From NCBI GenBank assembly GCA_022824405.1, contig JAJDZZ010000021.1, positions 1 to 64,000 of the forward strand: a stretch of 64,000 bases of DNA, given 5' to 3'. Positions 44,483-52,406 of this stretch are shown in pieces; the first letter of the stretch is position 1; the number at the start of each line of letters is the position of its first letter. A program made the position numbers and the translations under genes. This DNA comes from Opitutales bacterium (lineage in GTDB: Bacteria > Verrucomicrobiota > Verrucomicrobiia > Opitutales > UBA2995). The notes under the pieces are model-generated. The model had not been told where the DNA came from. It saw only the letters and a list, made by a program, of their open reading frames with translations, and made no database searches.

Positions 44483-44640
44483 GACTCTCGCCAAGATCGC
44501 TAAGAACGCAAAGGAGTCCGGCTGCGCCGGAACAGGAGTTAACGGAGGGGGGACATGTCAAAAATCAAGGAACTGACCCCTTCCTTTCGATCACGATCAC
44601 GATTATTCATCCTTCAGCCTTTTTTATCTCTGTGGTTTAT
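44483..44640 (+). repeat. Compound intergenic repeat block
   Basis: In order: CTCTCGCCAAGATCGCTAAG, AACGCAAAGGAG, the hairpin TCCGGCTGCGCCGGA, GGAGTTAACGGAGGGGGGACA, GTCAAAAATCAAGGAACTGACCCC split across two words, TCGATCACGATCACGATTA, CCTTCAGCC, and CTCTGTGGTTTA. Every module occurs in at least one other gap of this window. The ACATGTCAAAAATCAAGG portion is one arm of the palindrome at 50757-50814. The block sits just upstream of the short membrane protein gene. Confidence 0.7.
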
Positions 44641-44670
44641 TTTATTGATCTGTTTTGCGGCCGGCCCTTA

Positions 44671-44823
44671 ATGGCGTCCACGGTGAGAGCAAAACCTCAA
44701 CCCCCTGATAAACAGAAAGAAACCAAGCGGCCCCAACTGCGCAGGAAGGTCTGGCCCTTGCGATGGATTGTGCTTTTCATCCTGATTTACATCGTCATAT
44801 ACACCTATTGGAGACTGAAATGA
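44671..44823 (+). CDS. Short membrane protein upstream of argA
   Basis: A possible 50-residue protein with no recognisable family. It has a strongly basic N-terminal half (KPQPPDKQKETKRPQLRRKVW) and one hydrophobic helix, WIVLFILIYIVIYTYW, ending RLK. This would be a single-pass membrane protein with the basic part in the cytoplasm. The stop lies 6 bp before the ArgA start, suggesting co-transcription. It is too short for strong coding statistics and lies immediately after a repeat block, so it might be spurious. Confidence 0.5.
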   Translation: MASTVRAKPQPPDKQKETKRPQLRRKVWPLRWIVLFILIYIVIYTYWRLK

Positions 44824-44829
44824 TTTTCG

Positions 44830-46137
44830 ATGTTCCCCGATCCACAGCACATTACGGAAATCAAACCGGCGGATTTGCGGGGCATTCTGAAGTACGTTCC
44901 CAAATTCCAGAATCACCTTTTTGTCATAGCAGTAGACGGCCGGGTCATTGAAGATCCGGTCTTCAACGGTATTTTATTGGATATTGCCGTATTGAGAAAC
45001 CTGCAAATCAGGGTAATCCTGGTATTCGGAATCGGCCTACAGTTGCGCAACCTGGCCCGTGAACTGGAAACGGGCTATTCCGACCTCTACGGGACCGGGG
45101 CGGTAGATGCGAAAACCCTTTCGATGGCGACAGGGGCGGCCTCCAAAGTATCGCACCTCATCATGAAAGGATTGAGTAAATTGGCCATAAAGTGTGCCAC
45201 CACCAACTCGATCCGGGCCACCCAGGTAGGGGTGATAGATGGCCAAGACCAGCAATTTCGGGGCAAAGTAGACCGGGTGGACAGCGACAATTTAAAGCAA
45301 CTGCTGGACAACCAAATAGTCCCGGTTATCGGCCCGATCGCCTTCGACAGGGAGGGAGAAAGCCTGAGATTGAATACGGACCACCTGGCCGCGGAGGTGG
45401 CGATCGCCAGCGCCGCTTCCAAGATTCTCTTTCTCACTTCCCACTTGGGGCTCATCTCGGCGGGCCGGTTTCACCGGGCGCTGGAGACGGAGGCGTTGGA
45501 GCGCCTCTACCGGGACCGAAAGGAGGCCTTGGAACCGGCGCTGCAAGGCAAATGCCGTTACGCCTTGCACGCGCTGAAAAACGGCACTTCCAGGGTTCAT
45601 ATACTGAACGGACTGGAAGCTGAAAGTCTCCTCAAGGAATTGTTTTCCTCGGTGGGGGTGGGAACCTTGTTTTATAACAATGAATACCAGAAGATTCGCT
45701 GGGCCCGACCGGCCGATGCCCAGGCGCTTTTCGACCTCACTCGCGGGGCAACCGAATCGGAGGAATTGGCCCGGAGGTCGCTGCGTGAGATCGAAGAAGG
45801 GATCGGAAGGTATTTCCTGTATGAGATCGACGGCTATATCCTGGCCTGCGGTTGCCTCATCGGTTATCCGGAGAGCAGAACCTTCGAGGTGGCGTCCCTA
45901 ACTGTAAAACCGGGCCAGACCGGCAAGGGATTGGGCACCAAGTTGGTGAAATTTGCCGAGGAAACCGCGGCCAAAAGGGGTGGCAAGCGCCTCATCGCAC
46001 TTTCCACCCAGACCTTTCCGTTTTTTACCCAAAAATGCGGGTTCGGAAAGGGTTCGATTGACGACCTTCCGCTAGAACGGGCCGAGATTCTGTTGTCCAG
46101 CCGGCGCAATTCAAAAGTGCTGATCAAAGACCTTTGA
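44830..46137 (+). CDS. argA: Amino-acid N-acetyltransferase (N-acetylglutamate synthase)
   Basis: This enzyme acetylates glutamate with acetyl-CoA, the first step of arginine synthesis, and is usually inhibited by arginine. The 435-residue protein has the classic two-domain layout. An amino-acid-kinase-like domain (about 1-285) contains VIAVDGRVIEDPVFNGILLDIAVLRNLQIRVILVFG and SDNLKQLLDNQIVPVIGPIAFDREGE. A GNAT domain (about 295-435) contains YILACGCLIGYPESRTFEVASLTVKPGQTGKGLGTKLV, with the acetyl-CoA-binding loop. FFTQKCGFGKGS near the end is typical. Its stop overlaps the convergent mpl gene by 14 bp. Confidence 0.92.
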   Translation: MFPDPQHITEIKPADLRGILKYVPKFQNHLFVIAVDGRVIEDPVFNGILLDIAVLRNLQIRVILVFGIGLQLRNLARELETGYSDLYGTGAVDAKTLSMATGAASKVSHLIMKGLSKLAIKCATTNSIRATQVGVIDGQDQQFRGKVDRVDSDNLKQLLDNQIVPVIGPIAFDREGESLRLNTDHLAAEVAIASAASKILFLTSHLGLISAGRFHRALETEALERLYRDRKEALEPALQGKCRYALHALKNGTSRVHILNGLEAESLLKELFSSVGVGTLFYNNEYQKIRWARPADAQALFDLTRGATESEELARRSLREIEEGIGRYFLYEIDGYILACGCLIGYPESRTFEVASLTVKPGQTGKGLGTKLVKFAEETAAKRGGKRLIALSTQTFPFFTQKCGFGKGSIDDLPLERAEILLSSRRNSKVLIKDL

Positions 46138-47533
46138 GGAAATCTTTCAGGGGTTGGCCGAAGGATCCGTTGGTGAACAGTAGAATGACCCGGGGTTGGC
46201 CGTTGACCGAACCGGCCAAGTCCCGGAACAAATCCTCTTTCGAGGCATAGGCCCGGGCCCGCTTCCCCACCCTGCCGATGCATTTTGCCATCTGAATGGG
46301 ATCAATGCGTATTTCATCGGGATAAACCTCGGCGCGATGGACCGGAGCAATGAAAACCGAGTCGGCCAAGGAGAGACTGTGGGTGAATTTGTCCTCCAGC
46401 AGGTTAGTGGCGGAAGTATTGCTGCGGGGCTCGAAAACGGAAGTAATTTCGGATTCCGGGTAGCAATTGCGGAAGGATTCGATACAGGCCGCGATGGCGG
46501 TGGGATGATGGGCAAAATCCTCCACAACCTTTAAACGATCCGACTCCCAGAGAACATCCTGGCGACGGCGTACACCCTGAAAATCCCGCAGGGTCGCGTT
46601 CTGCAAAAAGGCGGTACGCTGCGCCTCCTGAAGGGATTGAGCAGCGGATAAAAATGCCATGGCGGCGTTCCTGGCGTTGTATAGGCCGGTAGTTTTCCAG
46701 GCAAATTTACGGTGGAAACCGGACGGACCCGTCAGCGTAAAAGAGCTTCCCTTCGGACCCTCGGAAAAATCTCCGATCACATAGTCGCTCGATTCCTCTA
46801 TTCCGACAAAACGGGTGGGAGCCCAATCGACCGGAAGCAATTCCCGCAAGGCCGGATCGTCGCCGTTGGCCAGGATCAACCCGTGAGATGGCACGATGCG
46901 GATGAGGTGTTGAAAGGTCCGCTTCACATCGGTCAGATCGCGAAAGATATCGACGTGATCGAACTCGAGGTTGTTGATGGCCAGCACATCGGGCCAGTAG
47001 TGAATAAATTTGCTGCGTTTGTCGAAAAAGGCGCAATCGTATTCGTCGCCCTCGAGGACAAAAGGGCTTTGGGAATGTCCCAACTCGGTGCCGGAGGAAA
47101 GACAACCCGGGACCCCGCCGATCAACCATCCGGGCCGGACACCCGCCTCCTGGAGGAGCCAGGCGGCAATGGCGGTGGTGGTGGTCTTTCCGTGGGTTCC
47201 GGTGACCACGATCCGCTTGCGGCTGCCCAACAGTTTTCGGTCGATTAAGGCCGGCAAACTGGTAAACCGGCAGGGGCGTGAGGCGAGGAGAAACTCCACC
47301 TCGGGATTTCCCCTGGTTACGGCGTTGCCCACTACCACCAGGTCCGGCCCAAAGGAAGTAATGTTTTCCGGATGCCAACCCGGATACACCTCGATATCCG
47401 CATCGGCCAGAACATCGCTCATGGGTGGGTAGATTCCGCGATCGGACCCCGCAACGGCATGTCCCAAACCCTTCATCAAGGAGGCGACATTTCCCATGGC
47501 GGTTCCACAAATGCCAATGAAATAGAGCCTCAT
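46124..47533 (-). CDS. mpl: Murein peptide ligase (UDP-MurNAc:tripeptide ligase)
   Basis: Mpl attaches the recycled tripeptide L-Ala-D-Glu-mesoDAP to UDP-MurNAc in cell wall recycling. The 469-residue length is normal. The N-terminal nucleotide motif is LYFIGICGTAMGNVASL, close to MurC but with the Mpl-specific GICGTAMG. The ATP-binding P-loop is VTGTHGKTTTTAI, and EGDEYDCAFFDKRSKFIHYWPD and NLEFDHVDIF follow. DFAHHPTAI marks the C-terminal domain. I moved the start to ATG 47533 because the upstream extension has no family match. It is divergent from the hydroxylase gene. Confidence 0.93.
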   Translation of the reverse strand: MRLYFIGICGTAMGNVASLMKGLGHAVAGSDRGIYPPMSDVLADADIEVYPGWHPENITSFGPDLVVVGNAVTRGNPEVEFLLASRPCRFTSLPALIDRKLLGSRKRIVVTGTHGKTTTTAIAAWLLQEAGVRPGWLIGGVPGCLSSGTELGHSQSPFVLEGDEYDCAFFDKRSKFIHYWPDVLAINNLEFDHVDIFRDLTDVKRTFQHLIRIVPSHGLILANGDDPALRELLPVDWAPTRFVGIEESSDYVIGDFSEGPKGSSFTLTGPSGFHRKFAWKTTGLYNARNAAMAFLSAAQSLQEAQRTAFLQNATLRDFQGVRRRQDVLWESDRLKVVEDFAHHPTAIAACIESFRNCYPESEITSVFEPRSNTSATNLLEDKFTHSLSLADSVFIAPVHRAEVYPDEIRIDPIQMAKCIGRVGKRARAYASKEDLFRDLAGSVNGQPRVILLFTNGSFGQPLKDFLKGL

Positions 47534-47639
47534 TTGGGCCTGAAGGGAAAGGTATCGATTCCTGGCAAGCAAGGGAATTCGGAGGTGACAGGCCGGGAGC
47601 GACTGCCATAAAGTCACCCTGCCCTTCCGGACTAATTTC

Positions 47640-48437
47640 ATGCCCGTTTATCTGCAGTATTATTTTTGGCTCATCCTAGCTTCCCTTTTCTGTTTTTTAT
47701 TGGAGAGGATTCATCCCTGGCGAAAAAAGCAAAAGGTTTTGCGCCAAGGTATTTGGCAGGACGTGTTCTGGCTTCTCTTCAACGGGCACTATTTCGGACT
47801 CCTGCTGGCTCTGTTCACCGGAAACCTGATTCGCATGACCAACACGTTCCTGCACCAACAGGAATGGCCGGTCCCACAGGATATTGCCCTGCTCTCCGAT
47901 TCCCCCCTTTGGCTACAGTTCATGGTATTCCTGCTCTTGAAGGATTTTTTGGAATGGAACGTCCACCGGTTATTGCACAATGTGCCCTGGCTATGGGAGT
48001 TTCACAAATTGCACCACAGCATCGAGGAATTGGACTGGATCGGAAATTTCCGGTTTCACTGGGGAGAAATCCTGGTCTACAAGACCGTCACCTACCTGCC
48101 CCTGGTCATATTGGGCATCGATGAAATTGTTCTCCTGTCGATTGCCATTGTCTGGACCGTTCTGCTGGATTTGAACCATTCCAACTTCAGGTTCAGTTGG
48201 GGGCCGCTACGCTACGTTCTCAATTCTTCCGCCATGCACGTCTGGCACCACGACAAGGAACTTCACGGCAAGGGAGGCCAGAATTTCGGCCAGGTCCTGA
48301 GCATCTGGGACTGGTTGTTCGGCACCGCTTATTGGCCGAAAGAAAGCGACCAACCCCGACAATTGGGATTCGAGGGGATGAGGAAGTACCCCAAAAATGT
48401 TCTGAAACGCCTCATTTATCCCTTTTGGAAACCTTGA
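47640..48437 (+). CDS. Sterol desaturase/fatty acid hydroxylase family membrane enzyme
   Basis: A di-iron membrane enzyme of 265 residues from the fatty acid hydroxylase (sterol desaturase) superfamily. The family histidine boxes are HRLLH (HX3H), HKLHHS (HX2HH) and HVWHHDK (HX3HH), with NHSN between the second and third. Four transmembrane helices surround them, the first being YYFWLILASLFCFLLERI. Related bacterial proteins modify sterols, carotenoids, hopanoids or ether lipids; the substrate cannot be inferred here. The LMW-PTP gene follows 69 bp downstream. Confidence 0.9.
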   Translation: MPVYLQYYFWLILASLFCFLLERIHPWRKKQKVLRQGIWQDVFWLLFNGHYFGLLLALFTGNLIRMTNTFLHQQEWPVPQDIALLSDSPLWLQFMVFLLLKDFLEWNVHRLLHNVPWLWEFHKLHHSIEELDWIGNFRFHWGEILVYKTVTYLPLVILGIDEIVLLSIAIVWTVLLDLNHSNFRFSWGPLRYVLNSSAMHVWHHDKELHGKGGQNFGQVLSIWDWLFGTAYWPKESDQPRQLGFEGMRKYPKNVLKRLIYPFWKP

Positions 48438-48506
48438 ATTTTGGGCTGACAGCATCAGCCAGCATGCTTGGAATGTGATCCTGGGTTTGAGGAATTAAAC
48501 GAAACG

Positions 48507-48992
48507 ATGCCGAAACGAGTACTTTTTATCTGCACAGGAAACATCTGCCGGAGCCCTATGGCGGAGCGATTACTGCGATTTGCCCTGGAAGGAGAGGAAT
48601 ACCCTTACAATCGGATCGAAGTCCGCTCAGCGGGTATAGCCGCGGGTGACGGTTACCCAGCCTCATCCAATGCGGTAGCGGCTTTGAAAAAAGTGGGCAT
48701 AGACCTGGAAGACCATGTCTCCAGAAGAGTCACCATGGACGATCTCCTGGCTACCGATTATGTCTTTGCCATGACAAACGGGCATATGGCCTCCCTGAGC
48801 AACTTGTTGGGAGAAAGAAGTGTAGACAGCCTTTTTCTGATGCGGGAATTTCTCCAAGATACGGACGAAACCGAGATTCCGGACCCCTATGGATTGAGTT
48901 TCTTTCATTACGAAAATGCCCGCGATTCCATGGTGGAAGCCATTCCCAGCATCGTCAGGTTCCTCAAATCGAATTGGACGGGTTCCCGCTGA
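48507..48992 (+). CDS. Low molecular weight protein tyrosine phosphatase
   Basis: A cytoplasmic phosphatase of 161 residues. The catalytic P-loop CTGNICRSP lies at the N-terminus within RVLFICTGNICRSPMAERLL. The general acid is the Asp of IPDPYG near residue 130. SAGIAAGDGYPASSNAV is the usual second conserved block. The family also includes arsenate reductases, but the DP motif and spacing fit tyrosine phosphatase. ATG 48507 is preferred because the P-loop normally lies within the first 20 residues. It is alone, with no tyrosine kinase or capsule genes near. Confidence 0.9.
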   Translation: MPKRVLFICTGNICRSPMAERLLRFALEGEEYPYNRIEVRSAGIAAGDGYPASSNAVAALKKVGIDLEDHVSRRVTMDDLLATDYVFAMTNGHMASLSNLLGERSVDSLFLMREFLQDTDETEIPDPYGLSFFHYENARDSMVEAIPSIVRFLKSNWTGSR

Positions 48993-49045
48993 AAATTGCA
49001 TGGGACCTCCGAGAAAGAGGGAAAAAACCGCTCCAACCTCGGGAT

Positions 49046-49064
49046 GCCCGGAATAAATCCGGGC
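49046..49064. terminator. Hairpin after the LMW-PTP gene
   Basis: GCCCGGA at 49046-49052 pairs perfectly with TCCGGGC at 49058-49064 around a 5-base AT loop. No T-run follows on the plus strand, so terminator function is uncertain. The stem lies 54 bp after the phosphatase stop and 80 bp before the pseudopilin gene. Its AATAAATCC loop also recalls the REP-like unit at 73-102. Confidence 0.45.
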
Positions 49065-49143
49065 TGGGGCAAGGAAGTGTTGCCGAAAATAGGCCAAGGC
49101 AATTTATTCCTCGATTATTTTTCAACCAGCCTACCCTTTATCT

Positions 49144-49914
49144 ATGAAATCCAAGTTCCGTTACTCCAGCCTCGACAGCGAAGGCTTTACCCTGATCGAA
49201 ATGATCACGGTAATCGCCATCATCTTATTGCTCGGCGCTCTCTTGTTTCCCACCGTAACCAGTTTCCTGAAAAGAGGCCAACAAGCCCAATCCCTCAACA
49301 ATATCCGGCAAATTGCCAATGCCTACATCCAATACCGCTCGGACAATATCGGCAGAAATCTGCCCCTGAGGATCAGCAAAAATCCATCTACCGGACAGAA
49401 TGCCGGTTTCGAAATCGCCAACCCCTATCATATCGCTTATGAATTTGCCTGGCGCGAATACCTCAACGAAGGCGCCATCTATCAAATTCCGACCGACTTG
49501 CACGTGGAACAACAAGGTGTCTTTCCCCAATCGGTGGCGGTGCGCAATGCGGCAGACTCCCCCTGGGTCCTTTCCAATACCTTTAACAATTCCCCCATCA
49601 GTTTCGATCTGGTAGCGGGACTTTCGTCCAATGCCCCTCCCTCCACCCCGGTGGCCATTACCCGGGGATTGAATCCGGAAACGGGAAGATGGGATGAGGA
49701 CGAAACCGTTTCCCCTTTCGGGGCGGAAGGCGGGCACATCGCCTTTCTGGACGGTCACGTGGATTGGCACGAAAATGTCACCGATAGATTGACCAACCCG
49801 AAAACGAGGCAACCGGTCGATAATATCCTCCGGGCAATTTCCCAAGGAGCCAAATTTTTCGGCGACCCACAAAAAAGTCTCCTCCACAACAAAGAAGGAA
49901 TCCCGGCCGATTAA
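49144..49914 (+). CDS. Type II pseudopilin-like protein
   Basis: A prepilin-type protein of 256 residues, the sort that is abundant in Planctomycetota and Verrucomicrobiota. The processing site is GFTLIEMITVIAIILLLGALLFP: a Gly before Phe, Glu at position 5, and a long hydrophobic helix. The helix continues into LKRGQQAQSLNNIRQIANAY, as in type II secretion pseudopilins. The C-terminal domain includes GGHIAFLDGHVDWHENV, the DGHV motif seen in DUF1559-like and related proteins. No other secretion genes accompany it, so its machine must be encoded elsewhere. Confidence 0.88.
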   Translation: MKSKFRYSSLDSEGFTLIEMITVIAIILLLGALLFPTVTSFLKRGQQAQSLNNIRQIANAYIQYRSDNIGRNLPLRISKNPSTGQNAGFEIANPYHIAYEFAWREYLNEGAIYQIPTDLHVEQQGVFPQSVAVRNAADSPWVLSNTFNNSPISFDLVAGLSSNAPPSTPVAITRGLNPETGRWDEDETVSPFGAEGGHIAFLDGHVDWHENVTDRLTNPKTRQPVDNILRAISQGAKFFGDPQKSLLHNKEGIPAD

Positions 49915-49960
49915 TCCCCCTGAAACGGGAGAGAGGAATCTCGCAAATATCGCGATTAAT

Positions 49961-50350
49961 CTAATCCCACAGAGTCGGGACGACCCCGGACCTGATTATA
50001 GCACGATCTTTGGTAATAAGGGTAAGCCGGTGCGTGCGAGCAGTAGCGGTAATAACCCTGTCAAAGGGATCTTTCTGCTTCCAAGTAAGATTGGCCGCAT
50101 CGGCAGCGATTCCAGCTGTTATGGGCAAAATGATGAATTGCTCGGCAATGCTCCGCAAGCCTAGCTCGATATCGGGTTTTAGATTTACCACCCTCCTACC
50201 TGCCAGCATGGCTATTTCCAGCAGTGATATGTCCGAGAGCGCTACCGAACCTCCAGGCTCAAGGCCGATCGCCTCGCGGGCCGCAACACCCAATCGCGTG
50301 TTCCCTTCAAGCAACCATATCGCCGCGTGCGTGTCCAACAAGTAGGTCAT
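49961..50350 (-). CDS. vapC: PIN-domain toxin (VapC family)
   Basis: A PIN-domain ribonuclease of 129 residues, the toxin of a type II toxin-antitoxin pair. The first acidic residue lies in TYLLDTHAAIWLLEG, the second in DISLLEIAML, and the third and fourth in DPFDRVITATA. All four catalytic acids are thus present and it is likely active. It starts with a 4-bp ATGA overlap on the antitoxin stop, the usual arrangement. The target RNA is unknown; relatives cut tRNA or 23S rRNA. Confidence 0.92.
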   Translation of the reverse strand: MTYLLDTHAAIWLLEGNTRLGVAAREAIGLEPGGSVALSDISLLEIAMLAGRRVVNLKPDIELGLRSIAEQFIILPITAGIAADAANLTWKQKDPFDRVITATARTHRLTLITKDRAIIRSGVVPTLWD

Positions 50351-50574
50351 AGTCGAGCTTCCCAATCGGTGGGTGAAGCGCCTGAATCTTCAGGTTTCAA
50401 TCCCATTGATTGTATGCTCTCCCGCAAGGCTCCGAAAAGGCTATCCCCGGCCGGCTTCTGCGCTGTCAATACGAGATTCCCCTCCCGCGTCTTGATGACA
50501 ACTCGGTCGCCGGCCAAGGCGGCGCGTTTGATTCGGGGAAACTCCCGCAATAAACCGCTCACGTTCGTTTGCAT
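50347..50574 (-). CDS. vapB: Antitoxin of the VapBC pair (Phd/YefM-like)
   Basis: A 75-residue protein that should neutralise the toxin encoded just downstream and repress the operon. It reads MQTNVSGLLREFPRIKRAALAGDRVVIKTREGNLVLTAQ, which fits the Phd/YefM-type N-terminal DNA-binding domain. The C-terminal 30 residues are flexible and acidic with Trp, as expected for a toxin-wrapping tail. The gene begins at the edge of a repeat block. Confidence 0.82.
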   Translation of the reverse strand: MQTNVSGLLREFPRIKRAALAGDRVVIKTREGNLVLTAQKPAGDSLFGALRESIQSMGLKPEDSGASPTDWEARL

Positions 50575-50640
50575 GTCAAGTAATTTGTCTGATCATTTCA
50601 TGGGAGTCAATGCCATATCTTTGTCCATCCGCGGTCAATT

Positions 50641-50877
50641 CTCTCCCTCTCTGTGCTCTCTGTGTCCTCGGTGGTTAATCCCTCCCCATTCCTTTCGATC
50701 ACGATCACGATAAAACTTCAGCCTTCCCCCCCTTTTTCCCTATTCTACATGCGCCAGGGGGTCAGTCCTGGATTTTCAACATGGGGACACGTCAAAAATC
50801 AAGGAGCTGACCCCTTCCTCCGGATCACGGTTACGATTAATCACAGCACCTTCAGCCTTCCTGCTAAGGGCTGAAGG
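50641..50877. repeat. Compound repeat block with 58-bp palindrome
   Basis: The block contains CTCTGTGCTCTCTGTGTCC and GGTGGTTAATC (a CCACAGAG module inverted), TCGATCACGATCACGATAA, CTTCAGCC, and then a palindrome at 50757-50814. The palindrome arms are GGGGTCAGTCCTGGATTTTC and AATCAAGGAGCTGACCCC, with GGGGACACGTC in the centre. It is followed by GGATCACGGTTACGATTAATC and the stem CCTTCAGCC/GGCTGAAGG (50849-50877), which spans the glgA stop codon. It fills the 289-bp gap between the antitoxin and glgA genes. Confidence 0.7.
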
Positions 50878-52333
50878 TTTGGGAATCGCCGAACATCAAT
50901 TCGGTGTAGAGGTTTTCGTAATCCCGGGCGGAAAGTTTCCAGGAAAAGTCGCGGGCCATGGCGTTTCGCTGGATTTTGCGGTAGCGTTTTGTGTCGGCGT
51001 ATAATTCGAAGGATTGCTCCAGCCCTTTTCCGAGCCCTTTTTCGTCGGGGCTGAAGACGATTCCCGTGCCCGATTGCGGATTCTCGAGGGCATCGACAAC
51101 GGTATCGGCGAGGCCACCCACGCGGCTGACGAGGGGCAATGTTCCGTAGCGTTGACTGTACATCTGATTGAGGCCGCAGGGCTCAAACCGCGATGGAATG
51201 AGGAAAAAATCGGCCCCGGCCTGAATGAGATGACTCAGTGCTTCATCGTGGTCGAAGCAGGCATGCACTTTGTCGGGCAATTTTTTCCCAAGTCTTTTCA
51301 ATCCCTGTTCCAGCTTGGCATCCCCTTTCCCCAAGGCCACAAATTGAACGTTTTTCTTCGCCCAGAATTTTCCCTGTTTAAGAATAAAATCGATGCCTTT
51401 CTGGTCGGTCAAACGGGACACCAGCCCATAGAGGGGAGCGCCGGGCTTTTTCGGTAAATTTACCTTTTTCAACAAGGCCTCTTTATTTTCCCGCTTACGA
51501 TCGAGGTTTCTGACGGTGTAATTTGCGGGGATGTGAATATCGGTCTTGGGATTCCAGGCATTGATATCGATACCGTTTAAAATGGCGTGGAGTTCGTTTT
51601 GGCGTTGTTGCAGAACGCCTTCCAATCCGCAGCCGAATTCGGGAAGGAGGATTTCCCTGGCATAGTTGGGGCTCACCGTGGTTACGCCATCGGCAAAGAG
51701 TATGCCACATTTCAGAAAATTGACCTGTCCGTAATACTCCAGGCCATCGATGCTGAAGAAAGCTGAGGGCAGGTTGGTCAAATCGAAGGCCCGGTCGGGA
51801 AAAACCCCTTGAAAAGCCAGGTTATGGATAGTGAGCAAACTTCGCATACCTACCTGCAAGCCTTTGTAGGCCTCCTCCACGCGAGCGAAAATGGGCACCA
51901 GGGCGCTTTGCCAGTCGTGGCAATGAAGGATATCGGCGTGGATATTTTCCCGGATGAGGGTATCCACTACGGCCTTGCAATAGAAAATGAACCGGGCATC
52001 GTTATCGCTGTAATCCCTGGCCTTGGTACCGTAAGGATAGCTGCGGTCGAAGAACTCATCGCGGCCGATCAGGTATAATTCAAGGCGCCTGCCCAATTTC
52101 AAACGATAAACTTCCCCCTCGTAAGCCTCATCGCCCAACTGTATGAAAATCGAATGTCGCCTTTGAGCTTTGGCGAACCATTCCGATTCGCGAATCGTGC
52201 GATAAAGCGGTAAAAAGCTGATAACCTCATGACCCTGTTTAGCCGTATGCCTGGACAATGATTCCACTACATCAGCCAGTCCCCCCGTCTTGATAAAGGG
52301 ATGCTGCTCACTGCTTACGTGAACGATTTTCAT
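50864..52333 (-). CDS. glgA: Glycogen synthase (ADP-glucose)
   Basis: This GT5 enzyme extends alpha-1,4-glucan from ADP-glucose in glycogen synthesis. The 489 residues are normal. The substrate-binding KTGGLADVV is at the N-terminus (IVHVSSEQHPFIKTGGLADVVESL), with HCHDWQSALV further in. The C-terminal Rossmann domain contains GLVSRLTDQKGIDF and PSRFEPCGLNQMYSQRYGTLPLVSRVGGLADTV, including the catalytic Glu. I used ATG 52333, where the family begins. The last codons and the TAG stop sit within a repeat-derived stem (50849-50877), so the C-terminal GDSQTFSP may be repeat sequence. It is divergent from rnr. Confidence 0.93.
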   Translation of the reverse strand: MKIVHVSSEQHPFIKTGGLADVVESLSRHTAKQGHEVISFLPLYRTIRESEWFAKAQRRHSIFIQLGDEAYEGEVYRLKLGRRLELYLIGRDEFFDRSYPYGTKARDYSDNDARFIFYCKAVVDTLIRENIHADILHCHDWQSALVPIFARVEEAYKGLQVGMRSLLTIHNLAFQGVFPDRAFDLTNLPSAFFSIDGLEYYGQVNFLKCGILFADGVTTVSPNYAREILLPEFGCGLEGVLQQRQNELHAILNGIDINAWNPKTDIHIPANYTVRNLDRKRENKEALLKKVNLPKKPGAPLYGLVSRLTDQKGIDFILKQGKFWAKKNVQFVALGKGDAKLEQGLKRLGKKLPDKVHACFDHDEALSHLIQAGADFFLIPSRFEPCGLNQMYSQRYGTLPLVSRVGGLADTVVDALENPQSGTGIVFSPDEKGLGKGLEQSFELYADTKRYRKIQRNAMARDFSWKLSARDYENLYTELMFGDSQTFSP

Positions 52334-52406
52334 CCGGTCAAAATGGGTATAAAAACCTGTCGAGCAAAGAAAAAGCGCAAAAAAATTCCAATTAATCCGC
52401 ACCATA

